A stretch of 64,000 nucleotides of DNA from Acetobacter sp. (GTDB lineage: Bacteria > Pseudomonadota > Alphaproteobacteria > Acetobacterales > Acetobacteraceae): contig JAFPVE010000005.1 of assembly GCA_017413025.1 (NCBI GenBank), forward strand, positions 1 to 64,000, written 5' to 3'. Position 1 is the stretch's first letter, and each line of letters begins with the position of its first letter. Shown one piece after another: positions 1-9,891 of the stretch. The notes below the pieces were generated by a model that was not told the origin of the DNA, did not search any database, and saw only the letters and a list, made by a program, of their open reading frames with translations. Position numbers and translations under genes: made by a program.

Positions 1-20
1 CATGAAGACAGGATATTTTT

Positions 21-1193
21 ATGCCTGATATAAGTCAGCAGCCCGATGATGCCACAGCCGCCCTTGTTCTTTCAGATGGGAGCATCTTTTGGGGAAAAGG
101 TTTTGGTGCTTTTTCCTCGGAGAAAAGTATCGGTGAAGTCTGCTTTTCTACGGGTATGACGGGTTATCAGGAAACCCTGACGGATCCCTCTTACGCCGAA
201 CAAATTATTACATTTACTTTCCCCTATATCGGCAATGTTGGCACCAACCATGAAGATAATGAGTCCCCACGTGTCTTTGCCCATGGTCTTATTGTTAAAG
301 AACCTCCGACCGAACCAGCGAACTGGCGATCACATGAAAGTTTAGATACATGGCTTAAAAAACATGAGGTAACGGGCATTTTCGGCATAGATACCCGCAG
401 GCTCACCATGCTTATCCGCGATAAGGGAGCGCAAACCGCCGCGCTCGTTTTTCCGTATCATGGTGTTGTAGATCTCAAAGTTGCTTTAGAGAATACACGC
501 GCCTGGCCAGGCATAAAGGGTATGGATATTGCCAAAAAAGTAACCTGTACAGCGCCCTATACGTGGGATGAGGGCTTATGGCACTGGCCCAAAGGGTACG
601 GATCTGCGCCACCGAAACGCCGAAAGGTCGTTGCGATTGATTACGGTATTAAACGCAATATTTTACGTTGTCTTGTTAGCGCTGGTTGTACTGTAACCGT
701 TGTTCCTGCAATGACAACGGCGGAAGAAATCCTCTCCCTTCGTCCTGAAGGTGTTTTTCTTTCAAACGGACCGGGCGACCCTGCTGCAACAGGTCATTAC
801 GCTATTCCAACCATTCACACTATTCTTGAGGCAGGTATTCCACTTTTTGGTATTTGCCTTGGACATCAGCTTCTTGCCCTCACATTAGGAGCAGAGACTT
901 ATAAAATGCACCAAGGACACCGTGGTTGCAACCAGCCGGTTAAAGACCTTACTACGGGTAAAGTCGAGATTACGAGCCAAAATCATGGTTTCGTTGTCGA
1001 TACTAATACTTTTCCTCATGATGTACACGCTACACATGTCAGCCTTTTTGATGGTACGAACGAAGGACTTGCCTCAGATCGCTATGCAGCTTTTTCTGTG
1101 CAGTACCATCCGGAAGCAAGTCCTGGACCATGTGATAACTTTTATTTGTTTGAGCGGTTTGTCAGGCTTATTGATGATCATGCCCCAAAGTAG
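21..1193 (+). CDS. carA: Carbamoyl-phosphate synthase small (glutaminase) subunit
   Basis: This is the glutaminase subunit that hydrolyses glutamine and channels ammonia to CarB for carbamoyl phosphate, feeding pyrimidine and arginine synthesis in the cytosol. The 390-residue length is normal for the family. The N-terminal CPSase small-chain domain spans about residues 10-150. The C-terminal class I amidotransferase holds the nucleophile Cys279 in GICLGHQ and the His/Glu pair in QYHPEASPGP near the end, so all catalytic residues are present. An ATG start follows a weak purine-rich stretch (acagga). carB begins 42 bases downstream on the same strand, so the two are probably co-transcribed. Confidence 0.97.
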   Translation: MPDISQQPDDATAALVLSDGSIFWGKGFGAFSSEKSIGEVCFSTGMTGYQETLTDPSYAEQIITFTFPYIGNVGTNHEDNESPRVFAHGLIVKEPPTEPANWRSHESLDTWLKKHEVTGIFGIDTRRLTMLIRDKGAQTAALVFPYHGVVDLKVALENTRAWPGIKGMDIAKKVTCTAPYTWDEGLWHWPKGYGSAPPKRRKVVAIDYGIKRNILRCLVSAGCTVTVVPAMTTAEEILSLRPEGVFLSNGPGDPAATGHYAIPTIHTILEAGIPLFGICLGHQLLALTLGAETYKMHQGHRGCNQPVKDLTTGKVEITSQNHGFVVDTNTFPHDVHATHVSLFDGTNEGLASDRYAAFSVQYHPEASPGPCDNFYLFERFVRLIDDHAPK

Positions 1194-1235
1194 TAGTAAC
1201 CTTCTCCACTTCACTGATTGTTAGGCTGAACAATT

Positions 1236-4200
1236 ATGCCCAAACGGACAGATATTCACTCGATTCTTATCATCGGCTCTGGACCTATCGTTATCGGACA
1301 AGCCTGCGAGTTTGATTATTCCGGCACACAAGCCTGTCTTGCTCTTAAAGAAGAAGGTTATCGGGTTATTCTTATTAATTCTAACCCGGCAACCATTATG
1401 ACAGACCCTAATCTCGCCGATGCAACCTATATAGAACCTATTACGCCAGAGATTGTTGAGCGTATTATTCTTCAAGAAAAACCTGATGCCATTTTGCCAA
1501 CTATGGGAGGACAAACAGCCCTCAACACGGCCATGGCATTACACAGGTCTGGCTTTTTGAAAAAACATTCCGTGGAACTTATCGGTGCTTGTGCTGAAGT
1601 CATTGAACGTGCCGAAGATCGGCAAAAGTTCCGTGAAATCATGCGTAACGTAGGAATCGATAGCCCACGAAGCTTTATTGCCCATACACTTCCAGAAGCG
1701 CAACATGCCATTCAGCAGATAGGTTTTCCTGCCGTTATTCGCCCTTCGTTTACAATGAGTGGTGCCGGAGGTGGTATTGCTTATAACCGAGAAGAATTTG
1801 ACGAAATTGTTCTTACAGGTCTTGACGCCTCGCCAACAACAGAAGTGCTCATCGAAGAATCCATTCTAGGCTGGAAAGAGTTTGAGATGGAAGTTGTCCG
1901 CGATTCTGCGGATAATTGTATTATTATCTGCTCTATCGAGAATATCGATCCTATGGGGATTCACACAGGAGATTCAATTACTGTTGCTCCTGCTTTGACA
2001 CTCACCGATAAAGAATACCAACATATGCGTACTGCCTCGATTACCTGTCTACGAGCTATTGGTGTTGAAACAGGAGGATCGAACGTACAATTTGGTATTA
2101 ACCCGCACAATGGACGTATGGTCATTATTGAAATGAATCCACGCGTTTCGCGTTCTTCTGCCCTTGCATCAAAAGCAACAGGTTTTCCGATTGCTAAAAT
2201 AGCTGCTAAATTAGCCGTTGGGTACACGCTGGACGAGCTCAAAAACGATGTGACGCACAGCATGCCTGCATCTTTTGAACCGACCATCGATTACGTTGTT
2301 GTTAAAATTCCGCGTTTTGCTTTTGAAAAATTTCCAAAGACACAAGCACTTCTCTCCACCTCGATGAAATCCGTAGGAGAAGCAATGGCTATTGGACGTT
2401 CGTTTCCTGAAGCTTTACAAAAGTGCCTACGCTCTACGGAAATAGGGCTTCACGGATTAGATCCTATAAAAGCACCAGGTAACGGAGAAAGAGATGCCTT
2501 CCGTGCCGCTTTATCTCAGCCTAAACCAGAACGTATCCTTATGGTCGCACAAGCTTTGCGCGCAGGGTTATCTGTTGAAGAAATTTACGAAGTTTGTAAA
2601 TTCGAGCCTTGGTTCTTACGGGAAATTCAACGCATTATTGAGGCTGAACGCTATATACAAATCCATGGGTTACCGACAGAAGCCCAACCCTTACGCCATC
2701 TGAAAGCACTCGGTTTTTCTGATATTCAATTAGCACGTCTTTCTGGATTACATCCCGATGAAGTAACCCGTCTTCGTCTCGAAAAAAATGTTTGTCCGAC
2801 TTATCGTCAAATCGATACTTGTGCCGGTGAATTTGCCTCTCATACCCCTTATATTTACACCAGTTATGAGGGTGCTTTTGGTTCCTCCGTCTGTGAAGCC
2901 CCTCCGACAAATCGAGAAAAAATTATTATTCTCGGCGGTGGTCCTAATAGAATCGGTCAGGGAATCGAATTTGATTATTGCTGTGTCCATGCCGCCTATG
3001 CCCTGCGTGAGTCGGGGTATGAAACAATTATGATCAACTGTAACCCTGAGACAGTATCCACAGATTACGACACATCAGATCGTCTTTATTTTGAACCTCT
3101 TACGGCAGAGGACGTCATTGCCATTATCCATCGAGAACAATCCAATGGTAAAGTTCGTGGATGTATTGTGCAGTATGGAGGACAGACTCCTCTTAAGCTT
3201 TCCCGCGCTTTAGAAAAAGCGGGAATTCCTCTACTCGGTACCTCGGCTGACGCGATCGACCAATCAGAAGATCGCGAACGTTTTCAACACATGCTCCATA
3301 AATTAGGCTTACGCCAACCTGAAAATGGTATTGCCCGCACATTAGAGGAAGCAGAGTCTGTTGCAGAGCGCATTGGTTACCCGATTATTGTCCGCCCTTC
3401 ATATGTTTTGGGAGGACGTGCCATGGAAATCGTTTACGATCATAGTTCTTTGCAACATTATACACGTGCCGCATTACACCTAACAGATCATGAAAGCTCT
3501 TTTGCACCTATTTTGCTGGACCGTTACTTAAACGATGCTATTGAAGCTGATGTGGACTGTATTGCTGATGGAAAAACAGTCTATGTCGCTGGCGTTATGG
3601 AACATATCGAAGAGGCAGGAGTTCATTCTGGCGATAGTGCTTGTGCTCTCCCGCCTTATACTTTATCGTCATCGATCATTAACGACCTCAAAGCTCAAAC
3701 ACAAGCTATTGCGCTAGAGCTTAATATTATTGGGCTGATGAATGTACAATATGCAATAAAAGGACAGAAAATTTTTGTTTTAGAAGTGAACCCCAGAGCT
3801 TCGCGTACGGTACCTTTTGTTGCTAAAGCAACAGGTATCCCTGTCGCTAAAATTGGCGCACGTGTTATGGCAGGAGAGTCTCTTGAAGAGATCTTAAAAA
3901 GCTTTTCCGCTGTCCATAAAACGGTTTCCTCACATATTGCCGTTAAAGAGGCTGTTTTTCCATTCCATCGTTTTGCTGAAGTAGATACTCTTCTCGGCCC
4001 AGAAATGCGTTCTACAGGTGAAGTTATGGGACTAGATACCTCCTTTGAACGAGCTTTTGCTAAATCTCAATTGGCTGCAGATATTAAATTACCCACGTCA
4101 GGCACTGTGTTTCTTTCTGTCAGAAAAGACGACAAACCCCATATCCCCCATCTCGGACGTCTGCTCACCTCTATGGGCTTTAAAATACTTGCCACTCACG

Positions 4201-4493
4201 GAACGGCGCATAAACTCCGTGAATCTGGCATTACAGCAGAAACTATCAATAAAGTCTTCGAAGGGCGTCCTCATTGTGTCGATGCGATTCGTTCAGGAAA
4301 AATACAATTAGTTATTAACACCGCACAAGGTGCACAATCCGTTTCTGATAGTTTTGATATTCGTCGATCAGCTCTATTACTTGGCATTCCGCATTACACA
4401 ACGATTGCGGGGGCACGCGCTGCTATACATGCTATTGAAGCACTTCGTAAAGAACCTCTTGAAGTTGCCTCGCTTCAGTCTTATTTTAAGTGA
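1236..4493 (+). CDS. carB: Carbamoyl-phosphate synthase large subunit
   Basis: This is the large synthetase subunit, which makes carbamoyl phosphate from bicarbonate, ammonia and two ATP. At 1085 residues it is full length. It shows the internally duplicated architecture: a first ATP-grasp half (about 1-400, with [16 protein letters not shown]), an oligomerisation region, a second ATP-grasp half (about 550-940, with [13 protein letters not shown]), and a C-terminal MGS-like allosteric domain from about 940. It follows carA directly and is followed 48 bases later by greA. Nothing in it looks degraded. Confidence 0.97.
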   Translation: MPKRTDIHSILIIGSGPIVIGQACEFDYSGTQACLALKEEGYRVILINSNPATIMTDPNLADATYIEPITPEIVERIILQEKPDAILPTMGGQTALNTAMALHRSGFLKKHSVELIGACAEVIERAEDRQKFREIMRNVGIDSPRSFIAHTLPEAQHAIQQIGFPAVIRPSFTMSGAGGGIAYNREEFDEIVLTGLDASPTTEVLIEESILGWKEFEMEVVRDSADNCIIICSIENIDPMGIHTGDSITVAPALTLTDKEYQHMRTASITCLRAIGVETGGSNVQFGINPHNGRMVIIEMNPRVSRSSALASKATGFPIAKIAAKLAVGYTLDELKNDVTHSMPASFEPTIDYVVVKIPRFAFEKFPKTQALLSTSMKSVGEAMAIGRSFPEALQKCLRSTEIGLHGLDPIKAPGNGERDAFRAALSQPKPERILMVAQALRAGLSVEEIYEVCKFEPWFLREIQRIIEAERYIQIHGLPTEAQPLRHLKALGFSDIQLARLSGLHPDEVTRLRLEKNVCPTYRQIDTCAGEFASHTPYIYTSYEGAFGSSVCEAPPTNREKIIILGGGPNRIGQGIEFDYCCVHAAYALRESGYETIMINCNPETVSTDYDTSDRLYFEPLTAEDVIAIIHREQSNGKVRGCIVQYGGQTPLKLSRALEKAGIPLLGTSADAIDQSEDRERFQHMLHKLGLRQPENGIARTLEEAESVAERIGYPIIVRPSYVLGGRAMEIVYDHSSLQHYTRAALHLTDHESSFAPILLDRYLNDAIEADVDCIADGKTVYVAGVMEHIEEAGVHSGDSACALPPYTLSSSIINDLKAQTQAIALELNIIGLMNVQYAIKGQKIFVLEVNPRASRTVPFVAKATGIPVAKIGARVMAGESLEEILKSFSAVHKTVSSHIAVKEAVFPFHRFAEVDTLLGPEMRSTGEVMGLDTSFERAFAKSQLAADIKLPTSGTVFLSVRKDDKPHIPHLGRLLTSMGFKILATHGTAHKLRESGITAETINKVFEGRPHCVDAIRSGKIQLVINTAQGAQSVSDSFDIRRSALLLGIPHYTTIAGARAAIHAIEALRKEPLEVASLQSYFK

Positions 4494-4531
4494 AATCTTT
4501 CTAAAATACACGATCTCAACATCAATTCTTT

Positions 4532-4536
4532 GGAGG
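4532..4536 (+). promoter_or_regulatory. Ribosome-binding site that fixes the greA TTG start
   Basis: GGAGG lies five bases before the TTG at 4542. The longer reading frame from the TTG at 4530 would contain this site inside its own coding sequence. The spacing and the GreA family length both favour the TTG at 4542. Confidence 0.75.
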
Positions 4537-4541
4537 TACAC

Positions 4542-5015
4542 TTGCATAAAAACCCTATCACAAGTCAAGGACTTAACCAGCTCAAAGATGAGTTACATAA
4601 ACTCAAAACTGAAGAACGCCCAGCTGTTATTCGTGCTATCGCAGAGGCACGCAGTTATGGGGATCTCTCTGAAAACGCCGAGTACCATGCGGCACGGGAA
4701 CGTCAGTCCTTTATTGAGGGACGTATTTTAGAACTCGAAGATATTATTTCTTCTGCTGAAGTTGTTCATCCGGCTTCTCTTTCTGGAGATCATATTAAGT
4801 TTGGGGCAACAGTCTCACTCATTGATGAAGAAACGGATAAAAAAGTCACTTACCAAATCGTTGGTATGCACGAAGCCGACATTAAACAAGGGAAAATTTC
4901 TATTTCTTCGCCTCTAGCAAAATCACTTATCGGTAAAAAAAAAGGAGATAGCGTTTCTGTCTCTGCTCCAGCCGGAGATCGATTTTACGAGATTTTGTCA
5001 GTCGACTTTATCTAA
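4542..5015 (+). CDS. greA: Transcription elongation factor GreA
   Basis: GreA rescues backtracked RNA polymerase by stimulating cleavage of the transcript 3' end. The 157-residue product beginning MHKNPIT matches the family length of about 158. The N-terminal coiled-coil hairpin carries the conserved region with ARSYGDLSENAEYHAARE, which includes the acidic tip residues. The C-terminal FKBP-like domain contains the IVGMHEADI and ISISSPLAKSLIGKKKGD stretches typical of GreA. The start is an unusual TTG chosen because GGAGG sits five bases upstream. It lies 48 bases after carB, an arrangement I would expect in alphaproteobacteria, and may be read through from the car genes. Confidence 0.95.
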   Translation: MHKNPITSQGLNQLKDELHKLKTEERPAVIRAIAEARSYGDLSENAEYHAARERQSFIEGRILELEDIISSAEVVHPASLSGDHIKFGATVSLIDEETDKKVTYQIVGMHEADIKQGKISISSPLAKSLIGKKKGDSVSVSAPAGDRFYEILSVDFI

Positions 5016-5072
5016 TCTCACTTCTACAAATACTCCCTACCACTTCACACTATTGCTTGATTACTTAATATT

Positions 5073-6269
5073 ATGATCTCGTTTGAAGATATTATCGCTG
5101 CTGCAAAACGTATTGAGGGTAAGGTACTGCGTACACCGGTTGTACCATCACAAGCACTTTCTAAAGCAACGGGTGCAAATGTTATACTTAAGCTAGAAAA
5201 CCTTCAGACTGTCGGCTCTTTCAAGGAGCGGGGCGCCGCTAATAAACTTGCCCTTCTATCTTCTAGAGAACGGGCACACGGTGTTATTGCCGTTTCAGCT
5301 GGAAACCATGCCCAAGGTGTTGCACGCCATGCAAACCTCCTCGATATAGATGCTGTTATTGTTATGCCCCGTTTTACGCCGCTAGGCAAAGTTATGAGCA
5401 CACGTAATTTCGGAGCAAAAGTTCTTTTAGAAGGTGATAATTTTGCAGAATCCCTAGAGTTTGCGCAAACTTTACAAGCGCGTGATGGTCGTACTTTTAT
5501 ACATCCCTACGATGACCCTGCCATTATTGCAGGACAAGGAACATGTGCACTCGAATTATTTGAAGATGCAGGTGAGATTGACACGCTTATCATTCCCATT
5601 GGTGGTGGAGGATTTCTTTCAGGGTGTGCTGTGGCTGCCCGCGCTATGAGACCTGATATTACCCTTATCGGCGTTCAGGTTGAGCATTATGACTCCCTTC
5701 GTCAATTTCCGGGACCTGCGACTCATCCAAGTGGAGGTGCCACTATTGCCGAAGGCATTGCCGTTTTTCAAATCGGGCAGAAGACCGACGCTATTATTCG
5801 GAAACTTGTTGATCAGGTCCTTGTTGTATCAGAGTGTGCGATTGAAAACGCTATTACTCTTTTAGCAGAAGGAGCACACCAGGTTAGTGAAGGAGCGGGG
5901 GCTGCTTCCCTTGCCGCTTTATTAAGCTACCCGGAACTTTTTCAAAATAAAAAAGTCGCCTTCCCTATTTCTGGCGGTAATATTGATAGCCGTATTTTAG
6001 CTAACACCCTTTTACGCGCCATGCTTCGTGACGGGCGTATTTTACACCTTACGCTAGAAATCCCTGACAGACCTGGCGTTTTAGCAGATATTTCTACAAT
6101 GATCGGTAAAGCAGGTGGCAATATCCTCGAGGTTTCACATCAGAGGCTCTTTGCCGCACCTTCCGTACAAGCTGCAGAGCTTGAAATTATGGTTGAGACG
6201 CGTGACATCGAACATGCAGATCAAATTACCAAAGTACTTGCGGAAAAATATCTTGTTCGCAGACTTTAA
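5073..6269 (+). CDS. ilvA: Threonine ammonia-lyase (threonine dehydratase)
   Basis: This PLP enzyme converts threonine to 2-oxobutanoate and ammonia, the first committed step toward isoleucine. The PLP lysine is Lys51 in SFKERGA. A glycine-rich phosphate loop (IGGGGFLSG) sits near residue 180. The C-terminal 75 residues form a single ACT-like domain (TLEIPDRPGVLADIS), as in the 400-residue short form rather than the 500-residue E. coli IlvA with two regulatory repeats. A catabolic TdcB-type role cannot be excluded, but the ACT domain argues for a regulated enzyme. It lies downstream of greA with a 57-base gap. Confidence 0.9.
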   Translation: MISFEDIIAAAKRIEGKVLRTPVVPSQALSKATGANVILKLENLQTVGSFKERGAANKLALLSSRERAHGVIAVSAGNHAQGVARHANLLDIDAVIVMPRFTPLGKVMSTRNFGAKVLLEGDNFAESLEFAQTLQARDGRTFIHPYDDPAIIAGQGTCALELFEDAGEIDTLIIPIGGGGFLSGCAVAARAMRPDITLIGVQVEHYDSLRQFPGPATHPSGGATIAEGIAVFQIGQKTDAIIRKLVDQVLVVSECAIENAITLLAEGAHQVSEGAGAASLAALLSYPELFQNKKVAFPISGGNIDSRILANTLLRAMLRDGRILHLTLEIPDRPGVLADISTMIGKAGGNILEVSHQRLFAAPSVQAAELEIMVETRDIEHADQITKVLAEKYLVRRL

Positions 6270-6399
6270 TCTATTATCTGTTGGTTTAAGAACACTCCTT
6301 ACCCAATCTTAATACATTCCCTTGATAGATTCTTTGCACAGCAAAGACAACAATAGTACACTAGCTCTAACATTAAGTAGTAAACTGAGTAAAATATGT

Positions 6400-7983
6400 A
6401 TGCTTTCTTTTGAATCCTCTCCGTCCTCGAAAAATCCTTACCAGGCAACACATTCCGTTAAGGCTGTTAAAGCACCTGTTGTTCTCATTATCCTTGACGG
6501 ATTCGGTTGGCAGGAGGAAACGGCAGGTAATGCCGTACATTTGGCACAAACTCCCTATTTTAATACCCTCTGGCACAACAACCCTCATAGTTTTATACGC
6601 ACCAGCGGAGAGGATGTCGGTCTTCCGAATGGGCAGATGGGCAATTCCGAAGTGGGACACCTCAATATTGGTGCCGGGCGTGTTGTTATGCAGGAACTTC
6701 CACGTATTTTTAACGCTATCCATGATGGCAGCCTTGCCACAAACCCTGTCTTACAACATTTTATAACGACCCTTCAGGCAAGCGGAGGCACGTGTCACCT
6801 TATGGGACTTATTTCTCCAGGAGGCGTGCACTCCCACCAAGACCACGCCATCGCCCTTGCCAAAATATTACATTCAGCAGACATTCCTGTCGCGCTTCAT
6901 ATGTTTACAGACGGGCGTGATACAGCACCAACATCGGCACGTGCATATATTCATCAACTTCAAAATGCCTTACCAAAAACCGCTTTTTTAGCAACAATTA
7001 CAGGTCGCTATTATGCCATGGACCGCGATAAACGCTGGGATCGTATAGAGCGCGCCTATAACGCCATTGTTGACGCAAAAGGCCCCGTTGCATCAACAGT
7101 AGACGAAGTGATCGCCCATTCTTATCAAGAAAATATTTCAGACGAATTTATACCACCGACGATTCTTAATGGCTATACAGGCATAAAAAATGGTGATGGT
7201 CTGTTATCGTTTAATTTCAGATCAGATCGTATTCGCCAGATCATGGAAGCGTTATTACAACCCTCTTTCGAAGGATTCACACGCCAGCACATTGTCCATT
7301 TTGCTGCAGCCGTTGCTATGACTCATTATAGCGATACGCTTAGATCCTCCATGTCGGTTTTATTTCCGCCAGAAGACTTTACAAATCTCCTTGGAGAAGT
7401 TGTCTCGCATGCGGGTCTACGCCAGCTACGTATAGCAGAAACAGAAAAATACCCACATGTTACCTATTTTATGAACGGCGGACAAGAAACACCCTTTGAA
7501 AGAGAAGATCGGATTCTTATCCCTTCTCCTAAAATTGCTACCTATGACCTTCAGCCTGAAATGTCTGCACAAAAGCTTACCGACAAAGCGATTGAGGCTA
7601 TTACTTCCCAACGTTATGATCTTATTATTATGAATTTTGCAAACCCCGATATGGTCGGTCATACGGGTGTATTAAAAGCAGCGATTAAGGCAGTAGAAAC
7701 TGTGGATTCGTGTTTGGGATCTATAGCACAAGCAGTTGCTGATACCAAAGGTACCATGCTTATTACCGCGGATCATGGGAATTGTGAAACGATGATCGAC
7801 CCACAAACGGGTGCACCACATACAGCACACACGAACAATCCCGTTCCAATCATTGTTTGCGGTAGTACAGCATGCGCGCTCCGAGAAGGAGGAAAATTAG
7901 CTGATATTGCCCCAACTCTTCTCGATATTTTGCACCTTCCTCAACCCAAAGAAATGACAGGACAATCACTTCTTATATACTAA
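6400..7983 (+). CDS. gpmI: 2,3-bisphosphoglycerate-independent phosphoglycerate mutase
   Basis: This glycolytic enzyme interconverts 3- and 2-phosphoglycerate through a phosphoserine intermediate and two Mn ions. Family landmarks are visible: the metal-binding start ILDGFGW, the phosphorylated serine Ser83 in MGNSEVGH, the HMFTDGRDT stretch, and the late ITADHGNCE metal motif. I start at the ATG at 6400, giving 527 residues. An upstream in-frame TTG at 6322 would add 26 residues that no family member needs. The first 20 or so residues before the core remain a slightly long leader. It begins the gpmI-envC-ctpA-rppH series typical of alphaproteobacteria. Confidence 0.95.
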   Translation: MLSFESSPSSKNPYQATHSVKAVKAPVVLIILDGFGWQEETAGNAVHLAQTPYFNTLWHNNPHSFIRTSGEDVGLPNGQMGNSEVGHLNIGAGRVVMQELPRIFNAIHDGSLATNPVLQHFITTLQASGGTCHLMGLISPGGVHSHQDHAIALAKILHSADIPVALHMFTDGRDTAPTSARAYIHQLQNALPKTAFLATITGRYYAMDRDKRWDRIERAYNAIVDAKGPVASTVDEVIAHSYQENISDEFIPPTILNGYTGIKNGDGLLSFNFRSDRIRQIMEALLQPSFEGFTRQHIVHFAAAVAMTHYSDTLRSSMSVLFPPEDFTNLLGEVVSHAGLRQLRIAETEKYPHVTYFMNGGQETPFEREDRILIPSPKIATYDLQPEMSAQKLTDKAIEAITSQRYDLIIMNFANPDMVGHTGVLKAAIKAVETVDSCLGSIAQAVADTKGTMLITADHGNCETMIDPQTGAPHTAHTNNPVPIIVCGSTACALREGGKLADIAPTLLDILHLPQPKEMTGQSLLIY

Positions 7984-7998
7984 AAACATTGCTTTTTA

Positions 7999-9510
7999 AT
8001 GTCGTTTTTTATCGTCATTTTTGTTATTGCCATGATTCCTTTGCAGAATCTTTTTTCTCTACTCAAAAGAAAATTCAAACAAAGAGCAACAAAAAAAAAT
8101 GTTATTTTATTATTTATTACTTTATGGGAATTTTATCCTTTTAATTTTTCTTTAACGTGGGGAAAAGAAACATCTCTATCACATACAAAGCAACATTTTC
8201 ACCACCATACGGTCCAGCAGGACACTTCTTACTGGAAAAACGTAGAAGAAGAAAATATCTTACTGGCTACAGTACACCAAAAACGAAAAATTTTAGATGA
8301 AGAACGATCTCAACAAGAAACAACTATCAAACAATCACGCCTACATAGTAAAGAAACACAAGCCATTGCAACACTTAGTCGCCAAAAAGCCGAAACACTT
8401 TCACGTGCTTCACGTGAGGCAGAGATACACCTGATTGAAACAAAACGCCACATTGCCACTATCAACGCACAAATACAAACTATTCACACTAGTCGTAAGA
8501 CTCTTCAAGCCACTTTAAGTAAAGAACTCAGTACACTCCTTACCTTACTTCCGCAAATAAACTATCTTTCACACCATTCTCTTACAACAGCCTTTGCATC
8601 ACAAGTTGAACAAAACGACACTATAAAAAAGGATCTTATTTTACGTGGTTTTTCTCATTACATAAAACAACGTATACAAAACACGCTTCAAGAACAAAAA
8701 CAAGAACAAAAACAAGATAATGCTCTTTCTACCAAGAAAATACAACTGGCCCAAATTGAACAAACCCAACAAAACGATTTTGTTAACATTAGCCAACAAG
8801 CCCATCAAGCACATGAAGAACAAAAGCAAGCTGAAGCCGATACACGCCTTGCCAGAGAACAACTTCAACACGCTATACAACAAGCCGACTCTCTCCAAGA
8901 TGCTATTGCACGGTTAGAAACTTTAGAAACCACTGTTAAAGCAGCCTTACAGCAAAAAACACTTGTTGCACGCTATACAGATACAACAATTTCCGCCACA
9001 GAAACGCCAAAAAAATCTCTTATAACAGCGCCCTCTCTCTCTTTATTACATTCCCACAACAATACACTCAAACTGCATTCTACTGCCAAAATAGCATCAC
9101 GCCAAAGAGAGTCATCTTTTCCTCTTATCACACACACACCTTTTGACATAAACCACGCCATACATCCTGTTAAAGGTACACTTATTACACGTTGGGGATC
9201 CCCCACTGAAGCAGGGCCTGCAACAAGTATGATTTATAATACACCCTTTTCTGCACTTGTACGTGCCCCTTGTTCAGGTTCTGTCGATTTTGCTGGTATA
9301 TTTCGTTCTTACGGACAAATGGTTATCCTAAATTGCGGACAACATTATCGTTTTATTCTTGCCGGTCTTTCTAATCTCTCTGTCAATACAGGACAAAAAC
9401 TTCTTAAAGGCACCCAAATCGGGCATATGGGTACAACAACCACAACAACACGACTTTTATTACAGTTACGCCACGGACAACAAATCATTAACCCTTCTGA
9501 CTTCCTATAA
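7999..9510 (+). CDS. EnvC-like murein hydrolase activator with degenerate M23 domain
   Basis: This is probably a periplasmic activator of cell-wall amidases at division, as EnvC is in E. coli. The N terminus has two hydrophobic stretches, the second (about residues 34-52) preceded by a strongly basic segment, so it is exported or anchored. Residues of about 80-330 are glutamine- and lysine-rich coiled coil. Residues from about 390 form a LytM/M23 fold (PVKGTLITRWGSP to GHMG). The zinc ligands of active M23 peptidases (HxxxD and HxH) are not present: MIYNTPF and HYRFILAG occupy those places, which is the regulatory EnvC pattern. It begins 15 bases after gpmI and precedes ctpA. Confidence 0.85.
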   Translation: MSFFIVIFVIAMIPLQNLFSLLKRKFKQRATKKNVILLFITLWEFYPFNFSLTWGKETSLSHTKQHFHHHTVQQDTSYWKNVEEENILLATVHQKRKILDEERSQQETTIKQSRLHSKETQAIATLSRQKAETLSRASREAEIHLIETKRHIATINAQIQTIHTSRKTLQATLSKELSTLLTLLPQINYLSHHSLTTAFASQVEQNDTIKKDLILRGFSHYIKQRIQNTLQEQKQEQKQDNALSTKKIQLAQIEQTQQNDFVNISQQAHQAHEEQKQAEADTRLAREQLQHAIQQADSLQDAIARLETLETTVKAALQQKTLVARYTDTTISATETPKKSLITAPSLSLLHSHNNTLKLHSTAKIASRQRESSFPLITHTPFDINHAIHPVKGTLITRWGSPTEAGPATSMIYNTPFSALVRAPCSGSVDFAGIFRSYGQMVILNCGQHYRFILAGLSNLSVNTGQKLLKGTQIGHMGTTTTTTRLLLQLRHGQQIINPSDFL

Positions 9511-9891
9511 AAGATCTTTATTTCTTACAAGGTTTTTTTTTGAAAGATTAAGATATCTTTTGGTTATTATTCTTATTACTGATTTTCTCTATTGCTATTT
9601 TCATCACAATAAACTTACTATTCACTTACGAATACGAAAATTCATATTAGCCTATTGTTTTGTTTCATGTTTTACTCTCTACATAACGTTATCTTTTACT
9701 CTTTTCTGGTTTCTCTTTTACAAAAAATAAAAGAAAAACAACAAAAAAATTATGTTTCTCTCAAAAATGAAAATTCAACTTCCAAAACGTTTTTATCAGA
9801 TAAAGTTTTTGTCATCAAAATCCTTTCTTTATTTTTATAAAACAATTGTTTAATAGTTTTAATAATAGCCACATTTTAGGGACTAATACGT
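9511..9891. other. AT-rich intergenic stretch before ctpA
   Basis: This stretch of 381 bases is very AT-rich with long T and A runs. Short open frames exist, but they are low-complexity and lack ribosome-binding sites. The only useful element I can see is a GGGA purine patch shortly before the ctpA ATG. It probably holds the ctpA promoter, which I cannot place confidently. Confidence 0.5.

Noticed and set aside
9655..9840. Plus-strand frame of 61 residues before ctpA
   Set aside because: The sequence is an AT-rich run translating into Phe, Leu and Lys; it has no start context and looks like chance.
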